From: Mesaphorura yosii
Taxonomy: Eukaryota > Arthropoda > Collembola > Poduromorpha > Tullbergiidae
Length of the DNA: 55,859 nucleotides
Direction of reading: 5' to 3'
Assembly: GCA_009869945.1 (NCBI GenBank)
Contig: WIXG01000441.1
Span: forward strand, 1 to 55,859
This document shows, one piece after another, positions 1 through 9,815 of this stretch. Every line of letters begins with the position of its first letter. The first letter of the stretch is position 1. Below the pieces are notes generated by a model. The model was not told where the DNA came from and made no database searches. It saw only the letters and a program-made list of their open reading frames with translations. The translations under genes and the position numbers were made by a program.

Positions 1-1227
1 GCAGAAACTCAGTCCGCTGCTACCAACAAGTCCAGTCAAGGAACTGATCAGGGATCGGCCGGGTCGGAGGACGCCACTCACGCCGAGCATGTTCCTGTTG
101 GGGAGCAAGAGCCGTCAGCCGCTGTGATCTGCACTGATTCTTGCCCTGCTTCTCCAAAGACGCCTTCCCAATCATTCGAGACCCACTTTGGGTCTGTGCC
201 AAATTACATTTCCCCGGTGGATGGGACCGAACATTCCCCCGAGCTCCAACTCCAGGCGGAGGGCGACGAGGAAGCGGAGCAGTACGTTGGGAAGGACGGG
301 ACGGTGGAGGACCCCGGGCGGCTGCTCTTTGAAGAGATTCAAGAATTTCAGGACACGGCCGATCTGCACCATGCGCCTGTGGAGGCAGCGGCGTCAGGGG
401 AAGTAGTAGAGATAATCCCCGACAACGGACTTGATGCCAATCCTGAGATGGAAGCCTCGGAGGAGAAGACAGTCAGAGAAAAAGGGTCCATTGCTAGGGC
501 GACCACGAGTGGAGCAAACGGCCCAGCGATGACGGACAGTTTCTTGGAGGACGCGGAGCCCGGGAAGGATGAGACGGAGGACCCTCTGTTCTGCCGGGTT
601 TGTCAAGTGCGTCTGACAACGCCGTTCAACCTGCGCAGGCACAAGAAGACTCAAGGCCACCTCGGCAAACTGCTGGCCAGCACAACTATAATTATAACCA
701 ACGGCGAAGCGAAGGAGGAGTCTCGGCTCGCGGGAGCAGGGCAGAGCAGAACTGGGAAGGAATCGAAGAAGCCTCCACTGGGCTTGGGCAAGGTGGCGCA
801 CACGGCAGCTTCCGCTGCGTACGCATGCATCACCTGCGGTGGGAAAGCCTTCCACTCTGCCTACAACCTTGACAGGCACACGGCCACCCCGCTCCATCAG
901 AAGCGAGCGCAGTTCGACAAACTCAACCCGCCGCCGCTCAACCCGACGCCTGACCTCTCCTGCCGCGCCTGTGCTCTGCACTTCGAGCATCGCTACGACC
1001 TGTCCCTCCACCTCGCTTCAAAGGTACATCGAAGAAACGCCAGTAGACTGAGAGAAGTCGGGTCGGAGGCGGAGAAGAGCTCTGACAGCCGCTCTTCCAG
1101 CGCCTACGACAGCGACACCTCCGACTCTTCGGACTTTGACTCGGAGCAAGAAGAACGGAAAATCGTACGTGGCTTAGCAGCTTTGGACTTGGGAGACTCC
1201 GATTCATCCAATTCGTCATCACCTTAA
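1..1227 (+). CDS. U1-type C2H2 zinc-finger protein, 5' partial
   Basis: The reading frame is open from the first base of the window, so the start lies to the left; it ends with TAA at 1225-1227. Three zinc fingers are visible, each C-x2-C-x12/13-H-x5-H: about 592-660, 826-897 and 961-1029. The five-residue gap between the histidines is the matrin/U1-type variant, often found in proteins that bind double-stranded RNA or RNA-protein complexes. The upstream part is acidic and low in complexity; the tail after the fingers is rich in Ser and Asp. No intron was needed in the visible part. A poly(A) signal follows at 1321. The specific family is not recognised, so nucleic-acid binding is an inference from the fingers. 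It is convergent with the lipase. Confidence 0.8.
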   Translation, partial: AETQSAATNKSSQGTDQGSAGSEDATHAEHVPVGEQEPSAAVICTDSCPASPKTPSQSFETHFGSVPNYISPVDGTEHSPELQLQAEGDEEAEQYVGKDGTVEDPGRLLFEEIQEFQDTADLHHAPVEAAASGEVVEIIPDNGLDANPEMEASEEKTVREKGSIARATTSGANGPAMTDSFLEDAEPGKDETEDPLFCRVCQVRLTTPFNLRRHKKTQGHLGKLLASTTIIITNGEAKEESRLAGAGQSRTGKESKKPPLGLGKVAHTAASAAYACITCGGKAFHSAYNLDRHTATPLHQKRAQFDKLNPPPLNPTPDLSCRACALHFEHRYDLSLHLASKVHRRNASRLREVGSEAEKSSDSRSSSAYDSDTSDSSDFDSEQEERKIVRGLAALDLGDSDSSNSSSP

Positions 1228-1320
1228 CATTAGGACGGACTTATTTGTATCTAATTTATATAGTTCTTAGCTTCTGGATGGTGCGCTGTTTAATTATCTC
1301 CTGTTTTATAAGCTCTGTCA

Positions 1321-1326
1321 AATAAA
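1321..1326 (+). terminator. AATAAA poly(A) signal of the zinc-finger gene
   Basis: AATAAA lies about 95 nt after the stop codon of the zinc-finger gene. Confidence 0.55.
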
Positions 1327-1380
1327 TTTGACTTATTGTGTTATCAATTTAGTCTTCGCCATAGGAGTAGTTACCTTTGC

Positions 1381-2557
1381 TCACTCTCGGATTTCGGCAT
1401 TCGATCCGAGCGTCAAGGCGATTCCGAAGGACCCCCGGGCCCTGCAAGCCAACATGACTCACGCAATCAAAGAATAAACTTTAGTTGGATGGCACTTACG
1501 TGGTGGGGCAGTGCTGGCCGAACGTGACTTTTGTCTCTTCGAGGCACGGTGGTGGCTGCATTGGCGGTGGGACGGCGCCCTGCGGACAGGCCTTAAGGCT
1601 TGTCGTGCTGAGGGACATGGCGAAGTAGCGTGGTGCCAGGTTGTGGGGGCAGGAGCTCTGGGTGGGGTCCTTGACGACGGCGCAGTCTGGCTGGTTGGGA
1701 CCTCCTCCGTTGACGAAGAAATCTGCATGTCCGAGGGTTACGTACTCGCCGTACTCACCCGAGTCCGTGTGCACCACGTCCACGAACGACGCGTCACTCG
1801 CGTCCAGCTTCTCCTCAGCCGGTCTCTGCTGGTAGCCCGGCATGGCTGGATCGGTGCCCGTGATGCGGGTCAGAGGCACGCCCGCACTCCTGCGGCGGAA
1901 GAGACCCGCCATCCCGCACACGTGGGCCCCGAGGCTGTGCCCGATGAGGTGGACTCGCGTGTCAGCAACCCGAATCATGCCCTCCTCCTGCAAGAAGACG
2001 AGGAAGTCCGCGACGCGACGTCCGACAACGGGCACGTTGTCCATGGCCTGCCTGTAGGACGTGAGTTGGAGGAGGTTGCCGACGAGGACGAGAGGGTCCG
2101 GGTTTTTCGGGGTGGCCAGTTTGCCCCAGTTGATAGTCAGCAGGTTAGCGTGCCTCGCGTATCCAGCTCGGAGGTACGCGTTACGGAGAAGGCGTGGGAA
2201 GGCGGATGTGTGGTTCTGCGTGTATCCGTGCACGAGAACGATGAGTATTGAATGGTTGGGGTTAAAGCGGGAGTCGGTGAGAGATGCGGGGTCGTTGTAC
2301 CTCAGTTCGTCCCAGTCGGAGAGATTCCTGTGGGAGAATAAAATCACTTCTCATATGATCAAAAGTGTAAAACAACAAAGTTTTCCAGCTTCTCCAGTTG
2401 CTGATCAGTCGCTTTACTTTTGGTTTGCGTGAAAGAAGAAGCCCACGTCATTAGGATCAGAAGACTCTACGTTCACGTTGTCACTGATGTACTCGCCACA
2501 CGCCAAGCAACCGAGAAGCATAAAGCAGGTGCGGATCCAGGCCATCGGGAGAGCCAT
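1381..2557 (-). CDS. Secreted pancreatic-type (PNLIP family) lipase
   Basis: Three coding exons, 2418..2557, 1500..2327 and 1381..1441, give about 342 residues. The protein starts MALPMAWIRTCFMLLGCLAC, a clear signal peptide. It carries the nucleophile elbow GHSLG, the Asp in GTDPA and the His in DVVHTDSG, the Ser-Asp-His triad of the alpha/beta-hydrolase lipases. The last exon supplies the C-terminal HCPTTARGSF segment, which matches the Cys-containing end of arthropod-type neutral lipases; without it the frame would stop early at a strong GTAAGT donor. The second intron is only 58 nt. Likely role: extracellular hydrolysis of triacylglycerol or phospholipid; the substrate cannot be told from sequence. 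No separate C-terminal PLAT domain follows, as is usual in invertebrate members. Confidence 0.88.
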
Positions 2558-2778
2558 TTTTTGTTTGCACGTCCGTTGGAGAGCGAGAAACAACTGACTG
2601 CGGTGGATGAGGTCGACTTGAATCGAGGGCAAGAACGCAGGAACGGTGAGTGGCAGCTGAATGGAGAATGCAACACTTCCATCACGGCCAACAACTAACG
2701 CCTTTCGGAAACATGAAGTAAACGACAACTGCTGAGAACCACGTCCGGCGAATTAAGCCGTTTTGTTAGGAAGCTCGT

Positions 2779-2784
2779 TTTATT
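2779..2784 (-). terminator. Poly(A) signal of the arrestin gene
   Basis: TTTATT on the plus strand is AATAAA on the minus strand, about 65 nt past the arrestin stop codon. Confidence 0.5.
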
Positions 2785-2846
2785 GCAACGTGCCGTTGGT
2801 GCCATGTGCTAAATGTGCGTGCGTGATTGTGACCTTATCGCTTATG

Positions 2847-4604
2847 TCAAAATGGATGTAGTGTGGAATTGGACTCGATCTCATTGGTCTCAATCGCAGG
2901 GTTGCTGCATCTGTTAGGTATTGGCGAGGGCGGTGGAATGAGAGGAGTTTGGGGCATTCCGGCCGGGGGTCCCATGAGTTCTGTCAAGTCCAGGCCATGG
3001 ACGGATGTGTAAGTCACGTACTTGGGCACAAACTCAAAGTCTTGTCGCGCCTCTTTCTGGAAAGTGGCCAGAAACTCCTCCTCGCTGTCCTCCTCCTCCT
3101 CGCCAGCCTTGCGGCCGGTGCCTAGACTGGCCGGGGGTTGGGCGATGCTGAAGACTGGCGGGGGCGCTGCTGAGTACGAGTTGACTGCCTCCTGGAAGGT
3201 CGGGTCGCAGAGTTCGGGGTATCCCAGCGCCAGTCCAGTTGTGTCACCCTTCTGTCCCGCGTTGTTGTTGCAATCCTGCTGCTCAGTGCCCGTGCTCTTG
3301 GACTTTTTGTCCCGGAGCGAGATGAACTCCGAGAAGGTCGCCTTGAGGGGCACGTTGCCCACCACCACAGGAAATTGGGCCTTCACGCGTCCATGTTTGA
3401 CAGAAGGTGCGTCCGGGTCGAGCTGCATCTCCAGTTGGAGGAAGTACTCCAGGCTGACGAGTTTGCAGGCGGAGTGTCCGAGGCCCAGGTTGGTTGGGGG
3501 CACTACAATTAATAATAACTTTCCTCTTTACTCCTAACTTTTTAACTCATTTACCCGGACGGAAGCATGTCACCCACCTGAGGGCACCTGCAGATACAGC
3601 GAGTCGTCCACGTTCGTCTCCCAAGTCTCGGTGCTTCTGGCACAGACCACTGGTCCATCGGTACCGCAGAGCTTCTGACGCAATCCTGTCTTGACGACGC
3701 CACCCGCCAAGTACTTTGTTTCCTGCGCAAGAACAAGAGAAGGTTAGGCCGATCTGAATAACGTGGTTGACCCATGACGTGGGTCGTGTGTCTTGTGACT
3801 GCTGACCTGGAAGAGGGCGAGGGTCACCTGCGTCACATCGTACTTTGTGTTGTTGAACATTTCCACGCGGAACTGAAGGAACTCCCCGGGTACCACCGCC
3901 TCCCGCACCAACTGCATACTGAATCCAATCGGAGCCACGCCAGGCGAAGGCAGCAGTAGCCGACTCAGCAATGACAGCTTCCGCCCCAGCTTCCCAGACT
4001 TCCCCTTCTCCTTCGCCAGCGTCTTGTTGGCTGAGTGCACTACAGGTGGAGTGGCAGACACTTCTCGCCTGTTCAGGTCGTAGAGACCGTTCACTGTGAA
4101 GGGCACCAGCAGTGAGAAAGAGCCCCTTCTCCGAACCCCGACGACGGGTGGTCGTGTCAGCTGGAGCTGAACCGTGTATTTGACCTCTGCGTACGGTTCC
4201 TGGAAGGAGGAGGGGCAGTGGGAAGGCAGGACGAAGTCGAAGGGGATGGAGTGCGGGCCAGGGGCCAGGATCCAGACGTCCGCAGAGTCCTCACTCTGTT
4301 GTGAAATCTCATGCTGGAGGAGAGATACTCGGGTGTCGAAGTACGTCTCTGAAGCGAGGACAGGCCTGTCTGCAGTGTTCGGCGCGAAGCCAGCAAAAAT
4401 TTTCGCCGTACCCCTCCAGTGCAGGCTCAAATCTGCGCCCAGGAGACAAAGCTGAGACTTCACGGCCCCAATGAGACGGACTTTTTACTCACCTGTGATG
4501 CGTTTGGGTCGTGCCGCGTGGATTTGGACATGCCCAGTAACGCGTTGGCCCGCAAAATACGACGCCTGGCCGTGCAGGTTGAGGGTGAGATTCTTTAGCG
4601 TCAT
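2847..4604 (-). CDS. Arrestin-domain-containing protein (alpha-arrestin, ARRDC type)
   Basis: Four exons, 4493..4604, 3807..4432, 3578..3722 and 2847..3502, give about 512 residues. The N-terminal arrestin fold begins with YFAGQRVTGHVQI and the C-terminal arrestin fold follows from about residue 200 (PGEFLQFRVEMFNNTKYDVT). The tail is acidic and proline-rich, with no clear PPxY. Alpha-arrestins are adaptors linking membrane proteins to ubiquitin ligases and endocytosis; that role is inferred. Intron 1 is placed as the 60-nt interval 4433..4492 because this gives the conserved strand KRITDLSLHW; reading straight through meets TAA at 4485. A minus-strand AATAAA lies at 2779. Confidence 0.88.
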
Positions 4605-5087
4605 TTCGGGTGCTGGCGCTAGCGAGAGATTGGAGTGGCGTGTGACCGTGACCGTGACACTGGACGAAGGTGAGGGCGAGCAGAGCGTTCACGCGTCGAC
4701 TGCGTGACTGCGCCGGTTGGTTGTGGAGGAATGCTCACACGATCTTTATGATACCGACCATAAACTCGTATTGTGTGTCATGTAATCCAACACGATAATT
4801 CAATCCAGTGCGAACTTGTTCTTCCTTCGCCGAGCAGTGAAGAAACTCTCACAGTGAGCCGTCGCTTTGCAAGTCGACAGAGTCCCAAGGCCATGATTTG
4901 TGTGCAAATTTGTGTGCAGACAACCACAACGTGAACTAACCCGACCAACACTCGTCTCGTTGTGCTCGTTTGCGTTGACGACAGCAAAAAATAAATTGGA
5001 GATGGATGGCTTCTTTTAGTACGTGACCGCGAATGGGAACACGACCCAAAGAACACACATTCACTTGCTCAAGACCACAATTTAGAA
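4605..5087. other. Intergenic, no gene seen
   Basis: About 480 nt between the arrestin start and the 3' end of the first PHOSPHO gene, both on the minus strand. It must hold the arrestin promoter and 5' leader. I see no coding frame with recognisable content. Confidence 0.5.
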
Positions 5088-5093
5088 TTTATT
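5088..5093 (-). terminator. Poly(A) signal of PHOSPHO copy A
   Basis: AATAAA on the minus strand about 100 nt past the stop codon of PHOSPHO copy A. Confidence 0.5.
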
Positions 5094-5194
5094 CACGACT
5101 GTGCTCAGGATGAACAGAATGACAAGCAGATGGTTTCTTGCGTCCCGGCACAGCACGCCTTGTAAACACTCTAACTCTGTCTTTGGCTTTGAGT

Positions 5195-6260
5195 TCAGAC
5201 GGTGGCTGCCTGGTCGTAGTGCCTGGCGCCCGGGAAGAGTTGTGGAAGCAGTTTCGGGAGGAGGTCATCTCCGTTGGTCCAGAAGACGAGCTGCGCCTTG
5301 ATGGTGATGGGCAGCCCGGCGACGAGACCGCGCTGAAGCATCGCATCTAGGCCGTAGCTCGTCCGCACGTAGAGCGTGTCTTCTTGACGGAGTCGCATGG
5401 CTGGGCAAATGTCGTTGGTCCCATCGCAAATGAAATGGATTGCGGTGAAGCGTCCGTGGGTCTCGAAGTAGTACTCCAGCTCGGTTCCCTTGCAGAGGGC
5501 GCGGCTGCAGAGGCGGCAGTGCGTCTGGTTGGAGTGCGACGAATAGCTGAAGCTCTTCCCGTCCTCACTCAGCACTCCGCGGTTCGAAATCACCTCGTCA
5601 GGCTCGATCGGTGGTGACGCAGAGGCCAACTTGGTCCTTCGACATACCTCAAACAACTTCAGCTCAGTAAGAATTTCTTAAGGCTCAAGTGGTTAGATGA
5701 TGTATGTTGACATTTGTACCTGATGAAGAGGTTGTTGCCTCCGGATAACACGATGAACCGTGCGTTGGGATTCACAGCCAGCACCGCTCCACTGAGTCTG
5801 TGCAGACACTCCTCCATCCCTGCTCATCAGACGAGTCACGAAACATTAGGAGCATTATCATAAAAAGGTTGAAATGGGTTGTCTCGCGTTGAGTTGCCTT
5901 GGATGAAGGGCAGGGCTCGGACGCAGTCGAGGATTTCTTCCATGGAAACCTGGCAGGGACCCGTGACGTAGTCGATGAGCGCCTGACATATATGGTCATA
6001 TCGCACGGGTGGCGGAGGGTCTTCGACGGTCGTTTCAGGGACTCCGCGGTGCTTGGCCACGGAGGTACGGTAGACCGTCTCGGAATTGCAGACGACCACC
6101 GTGCAGTCAAAGTCAAAGACGTACAGCACCTTCGGTGGAGCCTCTTTCTTCAATACAGAGAGAACCAAGCACCAATGAGCATGAGTGTTTTACTCGGGAA
6201 AGTGGAACGTACCTTCCTGCAGGAGGAGCAGTTAGGCCGAGTGCAGCAGCAGAACAACAT
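5195..6260 (-). CDS. PHOSPHO: PHOSPHO1/2-type HAD phosphatase, copy A (apparently intact)
   Basis: Four exons, 6213..6260, 5898..6147, 5720..5819 and 5195..5636, give about 279 residues. HAD motif I is VFDFDCTVV with Asp28 and Asp30; motif II is in IVLSGGNNLFI; the magnesium-binding motif is CDGTNDICP with Asp204 and Asp208. The Cys-rich segment HCRLCSRALCKG is typical of the PHOSPHO family. Members hydrolyse phosphoethanolamine, phosphocholine or pyridoxal phosphate; which of these applies is not decidable here. Intron 2 (5820..5897) starts with GC (CAAG|GCAACT) and ends with AG; no GT donor gives a conserved join. Copy B lies directly upstream in the same orientation and shares the 48-nt first coding exon. 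Confidence 0.88.
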
Positions 6261-6318
6261 GATAGAAGTGAGCTCGCGATGAGATGACCACAACGTAGAG
6301 CGGAACAAGGGGTACGAT

Positions 6319-6324
6319 TTTATT
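6319..6324 (-). terminator. Poly(A) signal of PHOSPHO copy B
   Basis: Minus-strand AATAAA only about 14 nt past the copy B stop codon and about 60 nt before the copy A start codon, so the two transcription units are packed closely. Confidence 0.45.
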
Positions 6325-6337
6325 GCATTGGAAATCA

Positions 6338-7354
6338 TTAACAAACCAAACTGAAATGACGTAAAACTAGTCTAGAATGTACAACTACAAGTCGACGGAC
6401 GAATTTGCCGGTCTTGAAGGGCACCACCCGCGCCTTGATTCCTGCCTCCTTGTTCCTGTTGGGTTCAGAGTCCGCCTGACAAGTGACTTCCTCCTCGCCC
6501 ACGTCGTCAAGGCGATCCAGTGCCAGGATGGCCTGCTCCAGAGCGAACCCCTTCCGCAAAAAGAGAAGTCGCCGAGCTGGAGGCGGAAAGGCAGGGCAGA
6601 GATCGTTCGATCCGTTGCACACAAACACCACCTGGCCGAATGGGCCTTGTATTTGGCGATAGTTGGTCAGCGCCGCGCCTTTGCAGAAGTAGCGTGAACA
6701 GAGCCGGCAGTGCGTCTGAGAGAATTTGAGTGTTTGTGGCGTGGTGCGGAGGAACGTGGCACGATTTGCGATGATTACGTTTGGGAGGATGGAGAGGGCA
6801 GTGGAGAGAGCGCCGCAGATGAAGAAGTCGAAGGAGCCCGACAGCACTATCAAGTGCGAGAAGGGTGCCTGCTTCGTGTTCCTGTTCACGGTACGCAACA
6901 ACCCAGGCATCTCTGCACTCAAATTGAATCACAATTACAATTACTCAAACAACAATGCCTGGTTGTGCGATTCGTACTCTTACCGTGGCAGTGTGCCCAG
7001 CTGCTTGATGACGGCTGAGAGCGGAACTCCGTTGGCGATGAGGAAGTCGAGGAGGTGCTGGGCGTAGTTCACCTCTGAGGAGAAGTCCATTGAGGAGAGC
7101 ACCGAGGGGGGAGGGGACTCTGCTTGATCTTGGCGAAGGCTCTGGGCATGCAGGCCTTCGAATCATCCTGCAGAATCGTATTGTCAAAGTCAAAAATGAA
7201 AAGGCGACGTGGCACGAGGGGGGCGGGGTGCTACCGGAATCAGTTAGACCGACTAAAGTGGGAGCCCTTGCAGAAGTTATGTCTCATGGAGATGCATAGT
7301 TTGTACCTGAGCGCGGGCCGGAGTCCGGGACAGAACACAGGGTGCCCGGCCCAT
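6338..7354 (-). pseudogene. PHOSPHO-type HAD phosphatase, copy B, with a probable frameshift
   Basis: Tandem paralogue of copy A. Predicted exons are 7307..7354 (48 nt, MGRAPCVLSRTPARAQ), 6984..7230 and 6338..6917. Motif I is intact (FIFDFDNTIL) and the Cys segment HCRLCSRYFCKG is kept, but the metal-binding motif reads CNGSNDLCP, with Asn for the first Asp. Within exon 2 homology continues on both sides of a run of six C (minus strand, 7106..7111) but in different frames; one extra C would restore it. The frame could alternatively be saved by a 44-nt intron with a poor GTCCCC donor, but this loses about 13 conserved positions. The join to exon 3 is also weak. It may be a decaying copy, or intact with a sequence error. 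Call made at moderate confidence. Confidence 0.6.
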
Positions 7355-7790
7355 CTCGGACAGCAATGCAAATAGCACGTGTCTAAAGGATCCAAAAACT
7401 AGCAGTCACGTGAACGAGAAGGATTCACCTGGTATCTTTGTATTCCATACGGTCCCCGTTACTTGCAGCAGATAAATCTTTCCCCGGCCCGGGCGCGAGC
7501 CTTCTGAAGGTCTGCAGAGATGCGTTTGAGCCTTTGGACACGGAGTGAGGATTCGATGCTTACCGCCATGACAATTTATTGCGGGCTCTGTATTGATTCA
7601 TTTTTTTGATTTTGAGAGTTTTATTCCATGCTTAGTGCGGTTATTGGCATTGTTGTGTTATATCCCTGAACCCAAATAAGAAATCCCAAAGATTGAAAAG
7701 TGTCTGTCTAACTAATCCGTACATCTAACGAGTGTAGATTATGTTCCACGTTGTGAACCTTGCACACCTGTCCTGGCATTGTGTTTCGGT
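7355..7790. other. Intergenic, poly(A) signals only
   Basis: About 435 nt between PHOSPHO copy B and the stop codon of the DAHP synthase. Minus-strand AATAAA motifs at 7575 and 7620 probably serve the DAHP synthase. No coding signal seen. Confidence 0.5.
7620..7625 (-). terminator. Poly(A) signal of the DAHP synthase gene
   Basis: Minus-strand AATAAA about 165 nt past the DAHP synthase stop codon; a second copy lies at 7575..7580. Confidence 0.45.
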
Positions 7791-9642
7791 TCACTGGAGT
7801 GAGCAGAGTGGGTTGACGTCTGCTCCCTCGCCGTTGGCTCCGCCGTTGTGGGGCATGTGTTTGTTGGCAAGTGCGAAGCCTTTGGCGAGGAGTTGTGCGA
7901 AGCGGATGGACTGAGCGTAGTTGAGGCGCGGATCGCAGTAGGTCTCGTACTTGCTTCCCAGCTTCTCAATCAACGCTGCCTCCTCCGCCTCGCTGCCCCC
8001 TCCTCCGATGCACTCGGTAACGTCCTCGGCGGTCATTTCCAGATGGACCCCGTGCAGCCGAGACGCCTCCATCGCGTGCACCTCCATCGTCGCCTGCACC
8101 TCACCAAGCATCTGCATATCGAATACATCAGTCGTTAATCAGCTTGCACATTCCAAGTGATAGAGGGCGTACCTGGTCGAAGTGTCGTGTTTTGAACCCG
8201 TTGGTGGTGATGAAGGTGTTCCCGTGGCACGGGTCGCATGACCAGATGACTTTGAAGCCGATCGACTGCACCGCCCGGATGTGGTGGGGCAGGAACTTGC
8301 GGACTTTGTCGACGCCGTAGCGAGTGATGAGGGTTACCTTGCCGGGGTTGGCCTCGGGATCGCGCCAGACGGTGCGGAGCAGGTTGATGAGTTCCTCGGA
8401 GGTCATTGAGGGCCCTACCTTGATGCCGATGGGGTTCTCCACGTGGGCGGCGTAGTGGATGTGGGCGTGGTCGACCTGGCGAGTTCGGTCGCCGATCCAG
8501 ATGAACGGGGCGGAGAGGTTGTAGAACTTGCCGTCGATCTCTCGAGTGAGCGCGTCCTCGTACGGGAGGATCAGCGCTTCGTGGCTGGTGTGCAGCTCTA
8601 CGCGACGGGACGCATCCTTTGTGTCTCCCTCAGCTACAGCCGCTGCGCCCACGCCGTTGTTGTTGACACGGTCCTCGTTGAGGGTGCTCAGCATTGCACG
8701 AATGTAGTTGAGTGTGGCGGAGGCTGTGTAGTAGCCTCGCAGCATGCGATCCGGGTTCGGCTTCCGCTCGGCCTCACTGAACCCATTCACGTTGTCCCCA
8801 CGAAACAAAACTATAAACGGAGACAGTGCAGGGTTAATTAGTGCTTGATTGTACTTTTAATAAATGAGGATGTTTGTTCGATGACTCACAAGGGTCTGAT
8901 CCTGAGCGAGGCTTGGCGTACTGACCCGCGATGCGTCCGAGGAGCACGCAGTCTGTGGAAGTCTCTGTTTCGAAAATTGACCCCATTTCGATGAGCAGGT
9001 TCACCTTGTTCTCGATGGTAGGCGCGTTGCAGTCCAGGAAACGCTCGGCGCAGTCGCCTCCCTGCAGAATGAAGCCGTCGCCCTTCGCGACTGCAGCCAG
9101 GCGTTCGCGCAGGCGAAGAACCTCCTGCGAGGACACCAGTGGAGGCATCGTGCGAACTGCAAGAAGGAAAGAGCGCAAAAGTCAATTAAGGAAGCCTCGG
9201 GTGGGTGTTGTGTGTGTGACTTGCTTGTGCCGAGGACGTTGTTGGCATGTTGCTGGTCTGGCCACTGGGGCTGCTGCTGCATGGGCAGAGCCAGCCAGTG
9301 CTTGTACTGGTGGGTGTCCAGCACTTTCTCAATCATCGTGTCAACGAATGACCTGACGCGGTTCGGGAAGGGACGAAGAGGGGCCAAGCGTAGTGGGCTG
9401 GCGGGAGAGTGACTGTATGCGAATGTGACCCGTTCGGGCAGGGCGACAAGGTGCGGCGGGGGTGCAAGATGAGACTGGTGCTCGTGGGCGCTGCTGGGCT
9501 GTTGACTGAAGAAGATCCCGTCTGGGCAGGAGCTTCTCGGTTGAGATGAAGTCGAGGTCTGAACGACGAGCTTCCTTCGAGCTTTCCTTTTATGGAAGAC
9601 ACTTTTCATCCCATCAACCAGCTCTTTGCTTGTTTGTTTCAT
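7791..9642 (-). CDS. Class II DAHP synthase (3-deoxy-7-phosphoheptulonate synthase)
   Basis: Four exons, 9225..9642, 8890..9156, 8173..8810 and 7791..8111, give about 547 residues. The enzyme condenses phosphoenolpyruvate with erythrose 4-phosphate, the first step of the shikimate pathway. Class II hallmarks occur in order: WLALPMQQQPQWPD (residue 116), MPPLVSSQEV, LQGGDCAERF, GRIAGQYAKPRS, RGDNVNGF, TSHEALILPYE, TLITRYG, CDPCHGNT, GVHLEMTAEDVTECIGG and CDPRLNY. All four metal ligands of the family are present: Cys175, His424, Glu466 and Asp501. About 110 residues precede the first hallmark and look low in complexity. Intron 1 is GC-AG (ACAA|GCAAGT); introns 2 and 3 are GT-AG. Animals generally lack this enzyme; introns and animal neighbours on both sides argue for an integrated gene of foreign origin rather than contamination. 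Confidence 0.92.
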
Positions 9643-9807
9643 TTCATGAGAACTCTGGTCTGCGTCTGCTTTGTTCCGGAGAACAGGGCGCTGATGTCAC
9701 GCTAATCCCCACCACAGACCTCGTATTAATTTCGAGGTACAAAGACGACTTTCATCTTAGCAGACTTTGAGCCTGCTGATCGCAAACACTCGTCTCAGCA
9801 GTTGTCG

Positions 9808-9815
9808 CTTATATA
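9808..9815 (-). promoter_or_regulatory. Candidate TATA box of the DAHP synthase gene
   Basis: TATATAAG on the minus strand, about 165 nt upstream of the DAHP synthase ATG. It would place transcription start near 9780-9785 and leave a 5' leader of about 140 nt. Position and match are good, but no transcript evidence is available. Confidence 0.5.

Noticed and set aside
4433..4492. In-frame TAA at 4485-4487 in the arrestin gene, seeming to need a 12-nt intron or a reassigned stop codon
   Set aside because: A normal 60-nt GT-AG intron ending at a pyrimidine-rich acceptor keeps the frame and restores the conserved arrestin strand.
7791..9642. DAHP synthase as bacterial contamination
   Set aside because: Three spliceosomal introns with consistent phase and animal genes on both sides in the same sequence.
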